Assembly (NCBI GenBank): GCA_018894105.1 | Contig: CM032125.1 | Location: 35,759,032 to 35,823,031 of the forward strand | Direction: 5' to 3' | Length of the DNA: 64,000 bases | Source of the DNA: Jacaranda mimosifolia | Taxonomy: Eukaryota > Streptophyta > Magnoliopsida > Lamiales > Bignoniaceae | Part shown: one piece after another, positions 19,858 to 37,726 of the stretch | Layout of the letters: every line of letters starts with the position of its first letter | Numbering within the stretch: the first letter of the stretch is position 1 | The notes under the pieces: generated by a model | Databases searched by the model: none | Told to the model about the DNA's origin: nothing | What the model saw: the letters and a program-made list of their open reading frames with translations, nothing else | Translations under genes and position numbers: made by a program

Positions 19858-20595
19858 GGATAAATTGTATTTTTTGTCTCATAAGTTACACCTCTTTGGA
19901 TTTTGGTCATATTCTTTATAACTTTCGCATATTGCATCCAATAAGTGTAATTTAAAGAGCAAAGTGGCTTTCCATACAATAGTTAACGGAGCTAGTCAGG
20001 TGCCACTCACGTGGCCGTTAAATTGTTATTTTTTTGGTCCCATAAGTTAGATGTATTTAGATTTTGATCCCAACAAAGCGAAGACCGATCAATCAAGAAA
20101 CCATCAACAGAGAAAGCAACATGGTTTGTTTGTTTTTGTTTTTATTTTTATTTTTTAAGTTTTAATAACTTTTTTTCATTGCATTCAACATTCTAAGCAA
20201 CCCAAGTATCACCTATCTTATTCTTTCACACATTTGAGGGTCTTCTCAAGCAAAGAGATCACATCTATTATTCATGAAAGCACAACGATAAAACCTCTTA
20301 TTTGAATTTTCATATATCCATGAGGTTTTTAATGGAGATGGTGTGCCACAAAAATAAATGGCACCTTCCCTTACACCCATTTTTCTTTCTTTGTTTGCAA
20401 AAATCTATTGGGGCTCTCGTTGGGTCCAAAATTCAAATAGCCTAACTTATGTGACTAAAAAAGCTCAATTTAACAGCCACGTGAGTGGCACGTGCACCGC
20501 TCTGTTAATTTCTAGACGAAAGCCCTTTTGATTCCTCAAATTGAGACCAAAATTAAAATAGGCCTAACTTATGGGACCAAAAATACAATTTATCC
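19858..20595. mobile_element. MULE-like inverted-repeat transposon with 10-bp target duplication
   Basis: The ends are GGATAAATTGTATTTTT and its inverse, AAAAATACAATTTATCC. The inverted match continues inwards through CATAAGTTA and an inner arm around CCACTCACGTGG/CCACGTGAGTGG. The flanks are TAAACACATC on the left and TAAACATATC on the right, a 10-base duplication with one mismatch. The homologous spacer in unit 3 (around 51,570-51,585) reads straight through AAACACATC into TGTGTGTTG, so it is an empty site. There is no transposase frame; it is non-autonomous. Long TIRs with a 9-10 base duplication point to the Mutator superfamily. Confidence 0.75.
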
Positions 20596-20834
20596 TAAAC
20601 ATATCATTGTGTGTTGTGTGTGTATACCTATAGGTTTGTATATATATATATATAAACATGTGTGTATATATGTGGTTTTGGGGAGGAAGAATGGTGTCAT
20701 GGCTCACGTTTCTGATGGATTGACAAGTTTTGACTGGCTTCTGATACTCCCTCGACTTACTAAAATTAATAAAAATCCCTTCTCCCTTTTTTTAGCCAAA
20801 AAAAAAAAAACAAAAGAAATGTTTTTTGATGTCA

Positions 20835-20989
20835 TTTTTTTTTCTCTTTAATAGGAGGATCGTCCCCAAGCTGATTTGAGTAGCCGTGTGAACCTATCCC
20901 TATCTAGAGCTAAGAATAGTGCAAGCAAGATTGATTTGGCCAGCGCTACTCCCATTAGGGACATAGACTCGCACAACTAAGCCCAACAA
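20835..20989 (-). mobile_element. SINE-like or processed retroposon with A tail and 14-bp duplication
   Basis: The sequence GTTTTTTGATGTCA occurs at 20,821-20,834 and again at 20,990-21,003, bracketing a 155-base insert. On the minus strand the insert ends in an A-rich tail (AGAGAAAAAAAAA) right before the duplication, the mark of L1-type retroposition. Its minus-strand 5' part has TGGGCTTAGTTGTG, resembling a pol III A box, and further in AGGTTCACACGG, a weak B box. Base composition is richer in GC than its surroundings. It is absent from units 2 and 3. Confidence 0.65.
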
Positions 20990-22069
20990 GTTTTTTGATG
21001 TCACTCAGTATTTTTTAGTTTTGATATGGTGAGGGCCATATTTGGAGTAAAACAACCAAAACTTATGTACCATGTCTTCATATTCATAATGAAGAAAAAT
21101 ATGGTATATTCCATTTGATTGATATTGAATTCCCATGAAATGGGAGTACTTATTCTATTTGGTGATGAAAATTTCAAATAGTTAACGTGATGTACATAAC
21201 AAAATTTAATAAAAACATAATTTTTTGTTGTTTTTCTTGGATTAGAGGCTTGCAAATTTATAAAGAGATTGATCCTGCAAGTTGTCGCATCTTATAGGAT
21301 CTAAATTCTAAAATTACAATAAAGTCACTAGGATTGATGGAAAATGATTCAATTAAAAAATTCTGCAATGCTTAAATCAAATCTATTTTGTGGTTAATTG
21401 GGTCAGTGACATCGATCACATATAAAAATGTGAGGTTCAAGATTCGAAACATAATAAATCCTTTGATGAGCATATCTATGGATTCATAAAGAGGAAAAAA
21501 AACAAAAAGTCAAGTCTATTAGGCAATGTAAAATAAGGGTAACTTGAATAGAAAAAGTGAGAATTGAATAGATTGCACACCTTAAAAATGGAGCCAGCTT
21601 AAGTATATATACCTGGTGCAAATTGACATATATCCATTAAGTGACGTAACATGATTCTAAGCGTTTATGTTATTCAGAATCAAGAGTGGAGATTCATTTT
21701 GATCAAGTGTGGACCAATCAAATTAAATCCGACCCGTCAATTAGAAGACTCAGAACCCCTCCCAGTAGGGTATTTTTGGAGTTACCCATCAAGGGTATTT
21801 GTGCACCCAAATATTGCCCCCTTGTTTTGGACACGGTGGTTATTTTGTTTCACTTCAATCAGTTATAAGGAAATTTTAGGAGATGATTTTTCTGCATCAA
21901 ATGAGTAAAGGCGATTCCTCCAAACATCAAATCAAATTATGGAATAAATTAAGACAGCTTTTACGAGGAACCAAATCTTGTTTCATGTTCTTGGAAGAAT
22001 ATTTTGAAAGAACACACACACACACACGTATTTGCGTTCCAGGAGGAAAGGGGTGGAAGGATGAAGTAA
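20990..22069. other. Array spacer, unit 1, homologous to units 2 and 3, no gene
   Basis: This segment lines up with about 36,200-37,390 in unit 2 and 51,840-54,500 in unit 3. Short frames inside it are not kept open in the other units. A CA run is at 22,014-22,025. I see no gene. Confidence 0.55.
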
Positions 22070-22629
22070 GAGATGTTTGGCTAAACTTATTTTAAACATC
22101 TTATAAGATATTTTTGGAGCTTATAAGATGTTAAATTTTATTTTTAAAATAAGTTGTTGGAACTTATAAGATGTTAATAATGACAATTTTGTAATTAAAA
22201 TGGTTAAAAATGAAGGAGTTTGTTAAGATTTTAAAAATAAGTTATGGTTTCTTTACTTTTTTTAAAAGAATTTATAAGCTTCTAAGATATGTTTAAGAAC
22301 TTATAAGTTGATAAAAAGTGTTTGGTAATTTTTTTAAAAAAAGAGCTTATAAGATCTTAAAATAAGATGTTAGAAGCTTATAAGTTCTTTTAAAAAAAGT
22401 AAAGAGACCCTAACTTATTTTTAAAATCTTAACAAACTCCTTAATTTTTAACCATTTTAATTACAAAATTGTCATTATTAACATCTTATAAGTTCCGACA
22501 TCTTATTTTATCCAAACACCTCAACAACTTATTTTAAAAATAAGATCTAACATCTTATAAGCTCCAAAAATATCTTATAAAATGTAGGAGCTTATCAGAT
22601 ATTTTAAATAAGTTTAGCCAAACACCCTC
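22070..22629. mobile_element. Foldback MITE (TTATAAG family), TAA target duplication
   Basis: Almost the whole 560-base element is an inverted repeat around a centre near 22,330: it opens GAGATGTTTGGCTAAACTTA and closes with TAAGTTTAGCCAAACACCCTC. Words such as CTTATAAGATGTT recur in both arms. TAA flanks both sides. Unit 2 has the empty site (GGATAAGTCACTG near 37,395). A hairpin transcript could feed small-RNA production; that is inference. Confidence 0.8.
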
Positions 22630-24030
22630 TAAGTCACTATCAAATTACACAAGAAAAGCTAAGACATGTTCTTGAGAATAGCTTTAAAACCTTTTAGTTG
22701 TTAAAGAGCTTTGTCCAAATAGTAAAATTGATGCTCTGAAACTCAATAGTTGAGGTTTTGGTTCCATTCTTGTACATAAATAGAACTATGAATGTTTGGC
22801 TACTTTAATACAATTGATTAGTTTACCATAAATTATTGATAATGGTTAAAAATTAATTATTACTAAATATTTTTTCATAATTGATATGTCAAATACAATA
22901 CTCTTAATTTAATGATTAATGTTCCTTTCTGCGGGCCTAATTAATTTTCCATGTAATTTTGTATCTCAAAAGCTTGAAAGAAAAATGGTAGAATATTATT
23001 AATTAATTAGAGTCAAAGCCAAGAACCTAGACAATTACATCAGAAGCAGAGTTGCTATTCTGATACAAAAATAAAGCTTGTTTGGAAATAAAATGAGAAC
23101 ATTTATTGACGTCACGCCTAAGATGCATGAAAATAACTTTTCAATTTTTAAAAATGCATGAAAATTGGAAATGACTATGGAAATAAAATTAAAACCAAAG
23201 CAATAATCATTGAAGTCGCATATGTAGTCAATTAATTATGACTTCTCGTTCTACATAAAGTGTAATTGTAATCATTAAAGACGTGTTAAATTAGCTAGAA
23301 ATCTATGGAGTTTCCAAATTATCCCAAATTAGCTAGATTTGCACCCCTTTCCAAATAATTAAGAAAAAAGATAATAGATTAACACTTTAATCTTAGATTT
23401 GGAGTACTATAATCTGATTATATAATACATATTAAAACTTTGGGTCACAAAATTATGCAATCAAGATTTAATATTATTCTTTTGTTTAGTAGGGATAATT
23501 TGAAGCCACAAGTGAGTGTGATGATCATCGCTCGATTAATGCACATGTTATCTTACTGATGATGTTTAAATTTATTATCAAATATAAAAATTTTAATTTT
23601 ATAAATTATTATTCCATCATTATATATGATGAGAATTTTTTACCTCTAAAAATGTGCTTCAACGATGAAGAGATAAATAATTATTTTCACTAAAAAAGTG
23701 TTATCAATGATTAAATTAAAATTATTATAATTTAATATATATTATTAGTAATAATTTTTATTATTAATATTATTATTATTTTATTATAACGCCTTTAATA
23801 CTTTCGATACAATGCAATACTCGACCCACAAGAATATATTTTTTTTTGGGCGGGGGTGGGGGGTGGGGGTGGGGATGAGTCAATATGAAGCTTTGTATGT
23901 ATTGTCTTCATATTTTGAAAAAAGAGACATATAGAGCATCAATAATTGGTTTCAGCCTTGTTTTTCCTTAAGTATTGACTAATTTAAATATTGACAAATT
24001 TAAAGTTGGTATACAGGTCATATACACTTA
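22630..24030. other. Array spacer, unit 1, no gene
   Basis: AT-rich spacer. From about 23,200 it matches unit 2 (from about 40,070) and unit 3 (from about 56,400). A G-rich run lies at 23,848-23,874. No gene or RNA is visible. Confidence 0.5.
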
Positions 24031-24451
24031 TAGTCCGGTTGATTTCATTTTCATGGGCCCTTTTCATTTTTGTTTGAAATTAAAAAAATAAAAATTGTCA
24101 CTTACTATTCATTTCTATTCAAAATATTCATTTTTTTCATTTTTAAATCCTTTCTAAATCTACCTATCATCATATTCTCACATCAATCGAATTTGAATTT
24201 GATTTAAAATAAAGTACTTGAAATGATTTTAAAATCAATAAAAATATACACATATTTAAAAAAAATAAATCTTTTTAGACATTAGTAAATATAAATCAAT
24301 ATACTTTTAAACCTATACCTATTTTAATCATTACTTTTCAATATTTCATCCAAATATATTTCAATTTTTATTTTCATTACATAACTACTTTTTCAACTTT
24401 TAAAAATGCATAAAAACTTGAAATGCCTTTAGAAATAAAACTAAATTGTTG
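24031..24451. mobile_element. PIF/Harbinger-like MITE, same site as in unit 2
   Basis: The element is flanked by TTA (24,028-24,030 and 24,452-24,454). It shares its site and most of its sequence with 41,563-41,974 in unit 2. Unit 3 has the empty site (ACACTTAGATTATTT near 59,213-59,227), which proves the 3-base duplication. Confidence 0.8.
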
Positions 24452-26868
24452 TTAGATTATTTATATATATATATATATGATTAAATTTGAATAATTTTAT
24501 TGTAGCCAGTATCACACCATCCTTTTTCCATATTCATTTTTAATGCCAAAAAGGGAAACAAGACAAAAACTGTAGGTATTTTTTCTATTTGCACACACCT
24601 ACACATATCTTAGCTACATAAATTTTAATGTCAAACTTCATACATGCATGTTAGGATAAGAATTATGTCATTCAATTAATTAAGAAACAATAATTTTATA
24701 TATAAAATATAAGATTAAATATTTAAATTTAACGAACTTTTGATGTACATGTATATAAAAATAAAAAATAAAAAATATTATATTTAGATTTAACAAAGTA
24801 ACTTCTAATGAGTGAAATTACATCCAATTGGGTTGACCATATATTGCAACATCGTTTAATTTTTTATTTGACATCAATAAACATCATGTGAATATTTTTT
24901 AATAAAAATATTTAATTATACATCATATATATGACGTGTATATGCAAAGGAAAATGCATGATGAAATACCGAACTAAAATACATGATCTGAAATACTTTA
25001 TCTATGTTAAAATTCCTCGAATGGCAATACCCAATTCATTCATATCGAAGGAATCTAAGATTTTCAAATGGTTTATAAGCTACTCATCTTTCCTCGCCCT
25101 TCAATTAAACGATTTTTCATGAAGACAAAATTATCACCGAACTCATGCTGGCAGAACAATAAATCGATAAGACTAACCTCCATATAAGATTACATATATG
25201 GCCACCATACGGTATAAGGTAAAAAAGGAAGGGGTAATTTCACCTGCAATATAATTAGAATGACAAATATGTCCCTAGGGTGTCTCTATTGCATCAACTA
25301 AATAATTGTTGAATTAATTTTTTTCCTTTTTCAGAGCAAGTTAGCCAACTTGGTTAAAAGTATCATGATAGTGCTCCATTCCTCTTGTTGGTTTCAAAAT
25401 GATCAAAAACAAGGAAATCTATGTAGAAAATGGACCATCATCCAAATTTTGGGACCAAAACCAAAGGTCCACATTTTGCCATCCCAAAAGGAATTCCAGT
25501 ATGAGTTTCCCTCATTCCGGTTATATATCTGCTGTTTCTATCTTCTTTTTTGTTCCTTTTTCTTCCACCAATTAATGTTTCAATATAGAATTTTGATCTT
25601 TGAAATAAGAGTTTATTGTATTTGTTTTTATACACATGCAGATGCACATCAGGTTGTTTGAATTTAAACCCCAAATCTCAATACTGAAAAATACGAATGT
25701 GAGATTATCCGATTAACTAATCAGTGGCAAAATAAGAATTTTTTTTTTTTGCCTGCTAGAGTTTCATGATATTTGCAATTTAATTTCGTGCAGAATTTGA
25801 TCATGGATGACTTTGATTGGTTCATTCATTTATAGTTGATTCAGTTATTGTTGCTACAATAATTAAAGAAGGGATCGAGCCTATGACTGCATTTTTTGAG
25901 TTTTATTTACATACTAGTTAAATTGTACTTCAATTGTTTTTGTTATTTTGTTATAGGATAATTAACTTACGTTATGTTCTCTGTCATAAAATTTGAATTA
26001 AACAACGCAAGATAAAATGATTGATTTTTATTAAAAAGGGATTTAAACCGGTCAAGTAAATGCTAAAATATTGATCAAATAAGTCAAAAATCGTCGAATT
26101 TATATAATAATATGTACCGTGGAAGGAGGAAAGAGAAAATTTGTCATAAAGAAAACATCAGGACGATTTACTACAAGAAATTAATATATTACAGAGGTAT
26201 TTGCAAGAGCTTTAGCTTTTGAAAAAATAAAAAGTTGTAGCAAAAATTATCAATGTTTAAATAATAGTGAAAAATATCAAAAAGCTACAAAGTTGAGTAA
26301 ATATTGCTTTTAATTTTCAACTTTTTTTCTACTTCGTAGAATTAAAAGTAGAAGCACCACTTTTATGCACTTCAAAACAATTAAACTGCAACTTATATAA
26401 AGCTGGAACACACTTTTTTAAAATCACTGCAAGCAATCTTTCTCTGTCCCTTTTTCCTCCTCAGAACTCAACAATGCTGGGTGCATGGTCCTTAAATTAT
26501 CTTGAAAAAGTAAGCCACTCTATAAAACTCTGGATTGAAATGGCACCAAAATGGACCATAACTTCATTGCATCAAACTGAAGATATACAAGATCAGTTAC
26601 CTCATCATAAGATGCTAGGATTACAATTGGATTGCTTGATTTATTACAAAACCCAGGCATCAGCCCTTTGCTCTCCCACTCTCATCAGTACCCAAGAGCC
26701 CCCATTTTTCCTCGTTTCGTCTTGTCTAACTATGCTACTGACCTCTTCCACCATAAGAGATTAGACATAAGAACTTAGGACAGAAACTACTTATGTCCAT
26801 CCCGTAGCAGCATTATTCTCTAATAAACTGCCTGAGCTGACAACAAAAGTAAGATATTGTAGTCTGAC
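24452..26868. other. Array spacer, unit 1/unit 2 junction and 3' flank of ABCC10 copy 2
   Basis: This segment is homologous to 41,975-44,461 in unit 2/3 and 59,220-62,170 in unit 3. It includes a well-conserved island at about 25,330-25,650 (see findings) and the unit junction at about 26,120/26,121 (TGTACCGT/GGAAGGAGGA). The last 500 bases hold the likely 3' UTR of copy 2. No gene is recognised. Confidence 0.55.
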
Positions 26869-32907
<6,039 letters not shown>

Positions 32908-33404
32908 CTCTCCCATTTGAACTCTCTTTTCCTGTTCGGCTCTGAATTTCACATAAAGAAGAACCATTTCATGTCAGCAAGCATATGAAGGAAGTAAATC
33001 ATCAACAGTTCTAATAAGAAAGTTCTGAACATAAAGATTCTTGCAAGCCAGGAGGGAAACTATAAGATAAAAAAGAATGTAATGAACTCCAAAAATATGA
33101 AAAATCAATTATAGAAACAACTCAGCTATGATCATGCATTCAAAAAATTCTTGTTTGCAAGAACATCAACTTACAAAGAACCGACACCTGACACACAAAA
33201 TAATGCAAAAAACCTTAAAATGAAAAAAAGATGGAGATAACTGCAAAAACTCTCACTTAAATGTCTCACATGCAATTATCCCTTTTGTATTTATAATTGT
33301 CAAAAAACTGTGATATTGAAGCAAAACTTTGTGAGAGCACTGTGATCAAATATAGTACGCTGAACTATAATAAATATTCTAAAACTACTGTTTTTGGAGC
33401 TTTT
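32908..33404. other. 5' flank and likely promoter of ABCC10 copy 2
   Basis: This segment matches the 5' flank of copy 1 (17,658-18,150) and, more weakly, copy 3. It should hold the promoter. It is cut at its distal end by the solo LTR. No exon is seen. Confidence 0.5.
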
Positions 33405-34589
33405 TGTTATGTCCTTATTTGTATTAATTTTAATATCATATTTAGAATTTCACAAACAATTTTCTTGTTTAAAAAATAGTAATTCTCTTACTTATTGATG
33501 AAAATTTGGAATTGCCAGAATACAAGTGGAGAAATTAAAAAAGGGACAAATTAATACAAATTGGTGGGAATACTAGCAAGATAACACCTCATGATCTAAT
33601 CAATGATCGGCGGAAGAGTATTTTTATTTATTCGAGAATACTTTTGTAATTAGTTATAAATAGGCCCTTTTGACACTTAGTTAAGCAATCGATTTAGATT
33701 TTTTATTTTGGATATTAGAAGTTTTGCAAGAATTCGAGATTTGAAAGAGGACAAAGTAGATATCAGATTGGTCTAGGAATAGAGTTTTTTCTTCCCCCTT
33801 TGATTTTTTTTTTTTAATTTTGAATTTGAGACAATATTTCGTTTTGTTCATATTTTGTTTGACAATTCAATCATGAACTAATTCGTTATTCTAATATTAT
33901 TATGCATTCTTTTGAATAAATTGATACATGATTTTCTTCAATGAAATTAATAGCGATTAAAGTTATTTCTTCTATTGTGTGCTTTTTTTATTTGTTTGTT
34001 TGATCAACATTCGAGTGCATCTTTAAACCCTAGAGGAGTCTTGGAAAAGAAAATTTAGGGTTTGATTGACAATAGAAGAGCTTAGGATTAATTATTCAAA
34101 TTGATAAATTAATTAATTTGTGAGTAGAATAGGAATATACTTGCTTGCCTTAGGTAGTTAGTTGATGGTACAATCCAATACATAATTTAATTAATTTACA
34201 TAGCAATATAGACAATTAAATAAATTAGAAATTTGATTGCAGGTAATTCAGAAGAACCTCGTAATTTGCATAAGACTCAAGACTAATGACTTGTTATAAA
34301 TTTAATAAAGAAAAATTATGTAATCAACTCACTCGATTGGTGTAATCATAATTCTAGGCTTTTATATCCTAATAGAAATTTTAATTAGTACAATTTTTCT
34401 TATTTTCAATAGTTTAGTTTAAATTCCTACATAATTATTTTTTGTTTGAATAAAACAAGTGTGTGATAAATTAGTAATTAGTGGCGGATAATTTAATTTC
34501 TTGTGGGATCAATATTCTTCTTATCACTTTATTATTTGTTGCAACACGTGCACTTGTGTGATTGTTTGCATTTTTTGTTTTGCACATCA
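33405..34589 (+). mobile_element. Solo LTR, probably Ty3/gypsy type
   Basis: The 1,185-base insert begins TGTTATGTCC and ends TTTTGCACATCA (TG...CA). It splits a sequence that is continuous in copy 3's inverted flank (GGAGCTTTCTC), leaving GCTTT on both sides as a likely 5-base duplication with one or two extra bases. It has a good TATA box (TATAAATA, 33,655-33,662). The end region, with GGATCAATATTCTTCTTATC and the GTGCACTTG word, resembles the 3' ends of gypsy-type LTRs I know. No internal gag or pol sequence or second LTR is present. Confidence 0.65.
33655..33662 (+). promoter_or_regulatory. TATA box of the solo LTR
   Basis: TATAAATA followed by GGCCC lies 250 bases into the LTR, as expected for the U3/R border. 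It drives in the plus direction, that is, away from the ABCC10 copy 2 start. Activity is unknown. Confidence 0.45.
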
Positions 34590-35864
34590 ATGCTTTCTCA
34601 TGTGAATATTAATGTGAATAAGAGGGCTGAAGTCAATGTATACTTGGTTCTTGTCCGTAGGGCCATCTCTATAAGAAGACTGGTTCCATCTTTTTTGAGT
34701 TAATTGCAAAAAATCCCCCTTTGTTATTTTGAATTGCCTAAAATCCCTCTAAGTTATGAATTTAAGCAAAAGTCACCCTCATATTACAATTTTAGTTGCT
34801 CACAACCGCCCACGCCCATTTACCCATTGACTAGTTATGTCTTGACGAAAATACTCCCATTTGATTACACGATTTTTACTGCTCCTTTTTCCACAGTTTC
34901 TTCAAGAACTCCTCTACTAAAAATTAAGACTTATTAACATGAGAATCTCCCAAATTATTTTTTATGAATTTGAATGCAAATTATTTTTTATGAATTTGAA
35001 ACCGAAGACACTTAAAAAATTTAAACAATCTAACAACAAAGTGGTTGAATGCTTTAGACTAACACCTTTAGCTCAAGATATTTGAAGCGCAACGTTAGGT
35101 AATTCAAAATAACAAAGAGTGCTGAAGTCAATGTACACTTGGTTCTTGTCCGTAGGGCCATCTCTATAAGAAGACTGGTTCCATCTTTTTTGAGTTAATT
35201 GCAAAAAATCCCCCTTTGTTATTTTGAATTACCTAAAATCCCTCTAAGTTATGAATTTAAGCAAAAGTCACCCTCATATTACAATTTTAGTTGCTCACAA
35301 CCGCCCACGCCCATTTACCCATTGACTAGTTATGTCTTGACGAAAATACTCCCATTTGATTACACGATTTTTACTGCTCCTTTTTCCACAGTTTCTTCAA
35401 GAACTCCTCTACTAAAAATTAAGACTTATTAACATGAAAATCTCCCAAATTATTTTTTATGAATTTGAATCCAAATTATTTTTTATGAATTTGAAACCGA
35501 AGACACTTAAAAAATTTAAACAATCTAACAACAAAGTGGTTGAATGCTTTAGACTAACACCTTTAGCTCAAGATATTTGAAGCGCAACGTTAGAGGGAGA
35601 TTACCATTTTGATTAGGGGTAATTTTGCTGCATGGTGGCTATTTAGTGAAAGTTGATTTGCGATGTTGGTTCTTGCAAAAAAAAAAATTTGCTACTGAAA
35701 ATTTTGTTATATTTGTATAGCTAAAAATTTTGCTGTTGAAAATTTTGCTGCATTTTCGCAATTGAAATTTTTTGTTGTTGCTAAGTTGTGAACTAATTCA
35801 ATCATGCTTCTGCTTTAGTTTTTGAAGGACCGATAAGTGTCAACCAGCCTCTTGTACTCCTTTA
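34590..35864. other. Array spacer, unit 2, repeat-rich, no gene
   Basis: Apart from the 473-base repeats, the segment from 35,594 to 35,830 matches 18,430-18,700 of unit 1 (TTGCTGCTAAGTTGTGAACTAATTC-type sequence). No gene is recognised. Confidence 0.5.
34626..35593. repeat. Two nearly identical 473-bp direct repeats
   Basis: Segment 34,626-35,098 recurs at 35,121-35,593 (offset 495) with only a handful of differences that I could find. Each contains the same 77-codon frame, which looks non-coding. The repeat also matches about 18,150-18,430 near ABCC10 copy 1. The near-identity means a very recent duplication or an assembly artefact. Confidence 0.85.
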
Positions 35865-36170
35865 AGGCCCCTTTGGTTTCATTTTCAAAGTCCATTTTCA
35901 CATTTTTTACTATTCCAAAAATGAGACACCACTTTTTATTCATTTTCACCCAACACATCTTCATTTTCAAAACACATTTCCCAATAGCTTATATATCTTC
36001 TCTCTTTATTCCATCATTTCTACTGTCTCTACCTACAACCTACTAAAACTAACATAATCATTATTTTTCTAATAATCTATTCAAATACAAATTTATTTTC
36101 AACTCATTTTCACTAACTAACTTTTCAAATTTTAGAAATAATGAAAATGAAAATAAAATCAAACAAGCCC
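35865..36170. mobile_element. PIF/Harbinger-like MITE with TTA duplication
   Basis: The ends are AGGCCCCTTTGGTTTCATTTTC and the inverse of GGGCTTGTTTGATTTTATTTTC, flanked by TTA. Unit 3 reads ACTCCTCGGCTTACTGAAA at this point, an empty site. Confidence 0.75.
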
Positions 36171-37726
36171 TTACTGAAATTAATAAGAATCCCTTCTCCC
36201 CATTTTTTGCAGAAAAATACAAAAGAATGGCTGAATTTCCATGAAATGGGACTATTTATTCGATTTGACGATGAAAATGAGAAATAATTAACGTGTACAT
36301 AAAAAAATTTAATAGAAATATATTTTTTTATGTTGTCTTCAATGGATCAGAGGTTCGTAAATTTGTAAAGAGATTAATCCTGCAAATTGTTACATCTTGC
36401 AGGGTCTAAATCCTAAAATTACAATAGAGTCGCTAGGATCGATAGAAAATGATTCAATTTAAAATTCTGTAATGCTCAAATTAAGTCTACTCAGTGGTTA
36501 ATTGGGCTAGTGACATCCATTATATATAAAAATGCGAGGTTCAAGATTCTAAAGAGAATAAACCCTTTGATAAGCATATCTATGGATTAATGAAGAGGAA
36601 AAAAAACAAAAAGTCAAGTCTTTTAGACAATGTCAAATAAGAGTTAGTTGAAGAGAAAAAGTAAGAATTGAATAGATTGCACACTTAAAAATGGAGCGCG
36701 CTTAAGGGGGTGTTTGAGTGAGTTTATAAGCTCCTTAAAATATCTTATTAGATATTTAAAAGCTTATAAGTTAACAAAAAATATTTGATAATTTTTTTTT
36801 AAAATAGGCTTATAAGATCCTAAAATAAGATATCAGCATGTTATAAGCTCCAAAATCTTATTTTATCCAAACACTTCAACAACTTATAAGCTCCAAAAAT
36901 ATCTTATAAGATGTAGAAGTTTATAAGACCTTTTTAAATAAACTTAGCCAAACATCCTCTAAGTATGTATATATTCTTGGTGCAAATTGACATAATCCAT
37001 TGAGTGACGTAACATGATTCTGAGCATTCATAATTATTAGGAATCAAGAGTAGAAATTCATCTTGATCAACTATGGACCAACCAAATTATATCCGACCCA
37101 TCAATTAGAAGACTCAGAACACCTCCCAATAGAGTATTTTTGGACCCAAATATTTGCCCCTAGTTTTGGACATGGTGATTATTTTGTTTAGTCGTGACGA
37201 AATTTTAGGGGATGATTTTTCTGCATCAATTGAGTAAAGGTGATTCCTCCAAAACATCAAATCAAATTATGGAATAAATTACGAGGAACCAAATCTTGTT
37301 TCATGTTATTGGAAGAATATATTGAAAGAATATATATATATATATATATATTTGCATTCCAGGAGGATAAAAAAAAATTAAAAAAAGAGAGAGAGGATAA
37401 GTCACTGTCAAAATTACCCAAAAAAAGCTAAGACATGTTCTTGAGGATAGCTTAGAACCTTTTAGCTGTTAAAGAGGTTTGTCCAAATAGTAAAATTGAT
37501 GCTCTAAAACTGAATAGTTGAGGTTTTGATTCCATTCTTGTACGTGAATAGAACTACGAATATAATTGATTACTTTACCATAAACTATTGATAATGGTTA
37601 AAAATTAATTATAACTATATATTTTTTAATAATTGATATGTCAAATACAATACTCTTAATAAGAATTAATGTTCCTTTTTGCAGGCCTAATTAATTTTCC
37701 ATGTAATTTTGGATCCCAAAAGCTTA
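36171..37726. other. Array spacer, unit 2, no gene
   Basis: Aside from the foldback MITE, this is homologous to 21,130-22,970 in unit 1. A (TA)n run lies at about 37,331-37,351. No gene is seen. Confidence 0.5.
36706..36959. mobile_element. TTATAAG-family foldback MITE, short form
   Basis: It opens GGGGGTGTTTGAGTGAGTTTA and closes AACTTAGCCAAACATCCTC between TAA duplications. Units 1 and 3 show the empty site (CTTAAGTATAT). It is an internally deleted relative of 22,070-22,629. Confidence 0.75.

Noticed and set aside
25350..25661. 103-codon frame that recurs as 42,891-43,094 and 61,328-61,738
   Set aside because: Frame length and end differ in each unit because of indels, with no family resemblance. 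Kept only as a conserved non-coding island.
26474..26764. 96-codon frame downstream of ABCC10 copy 2 (similar at 44,022-44,357)
   Set aside because: The two versions differ by frame-changing indels at the ends and are absent from unit 1. No domain recognised; probably 3' flank sequence.
34704..35432. Two identical 77-codon frames
   Set aside because: They lie in the 473-base direct repeats, have no recognisable domain, and the related sequence near 18,150 is not open. Identity reflects recent duplication, not coding.
34626..35593. CRISPR-like repeat array
   Set aside because: Only two long direct repeats, no short regularly spaced repeats, and the DNA is plant nuclear.
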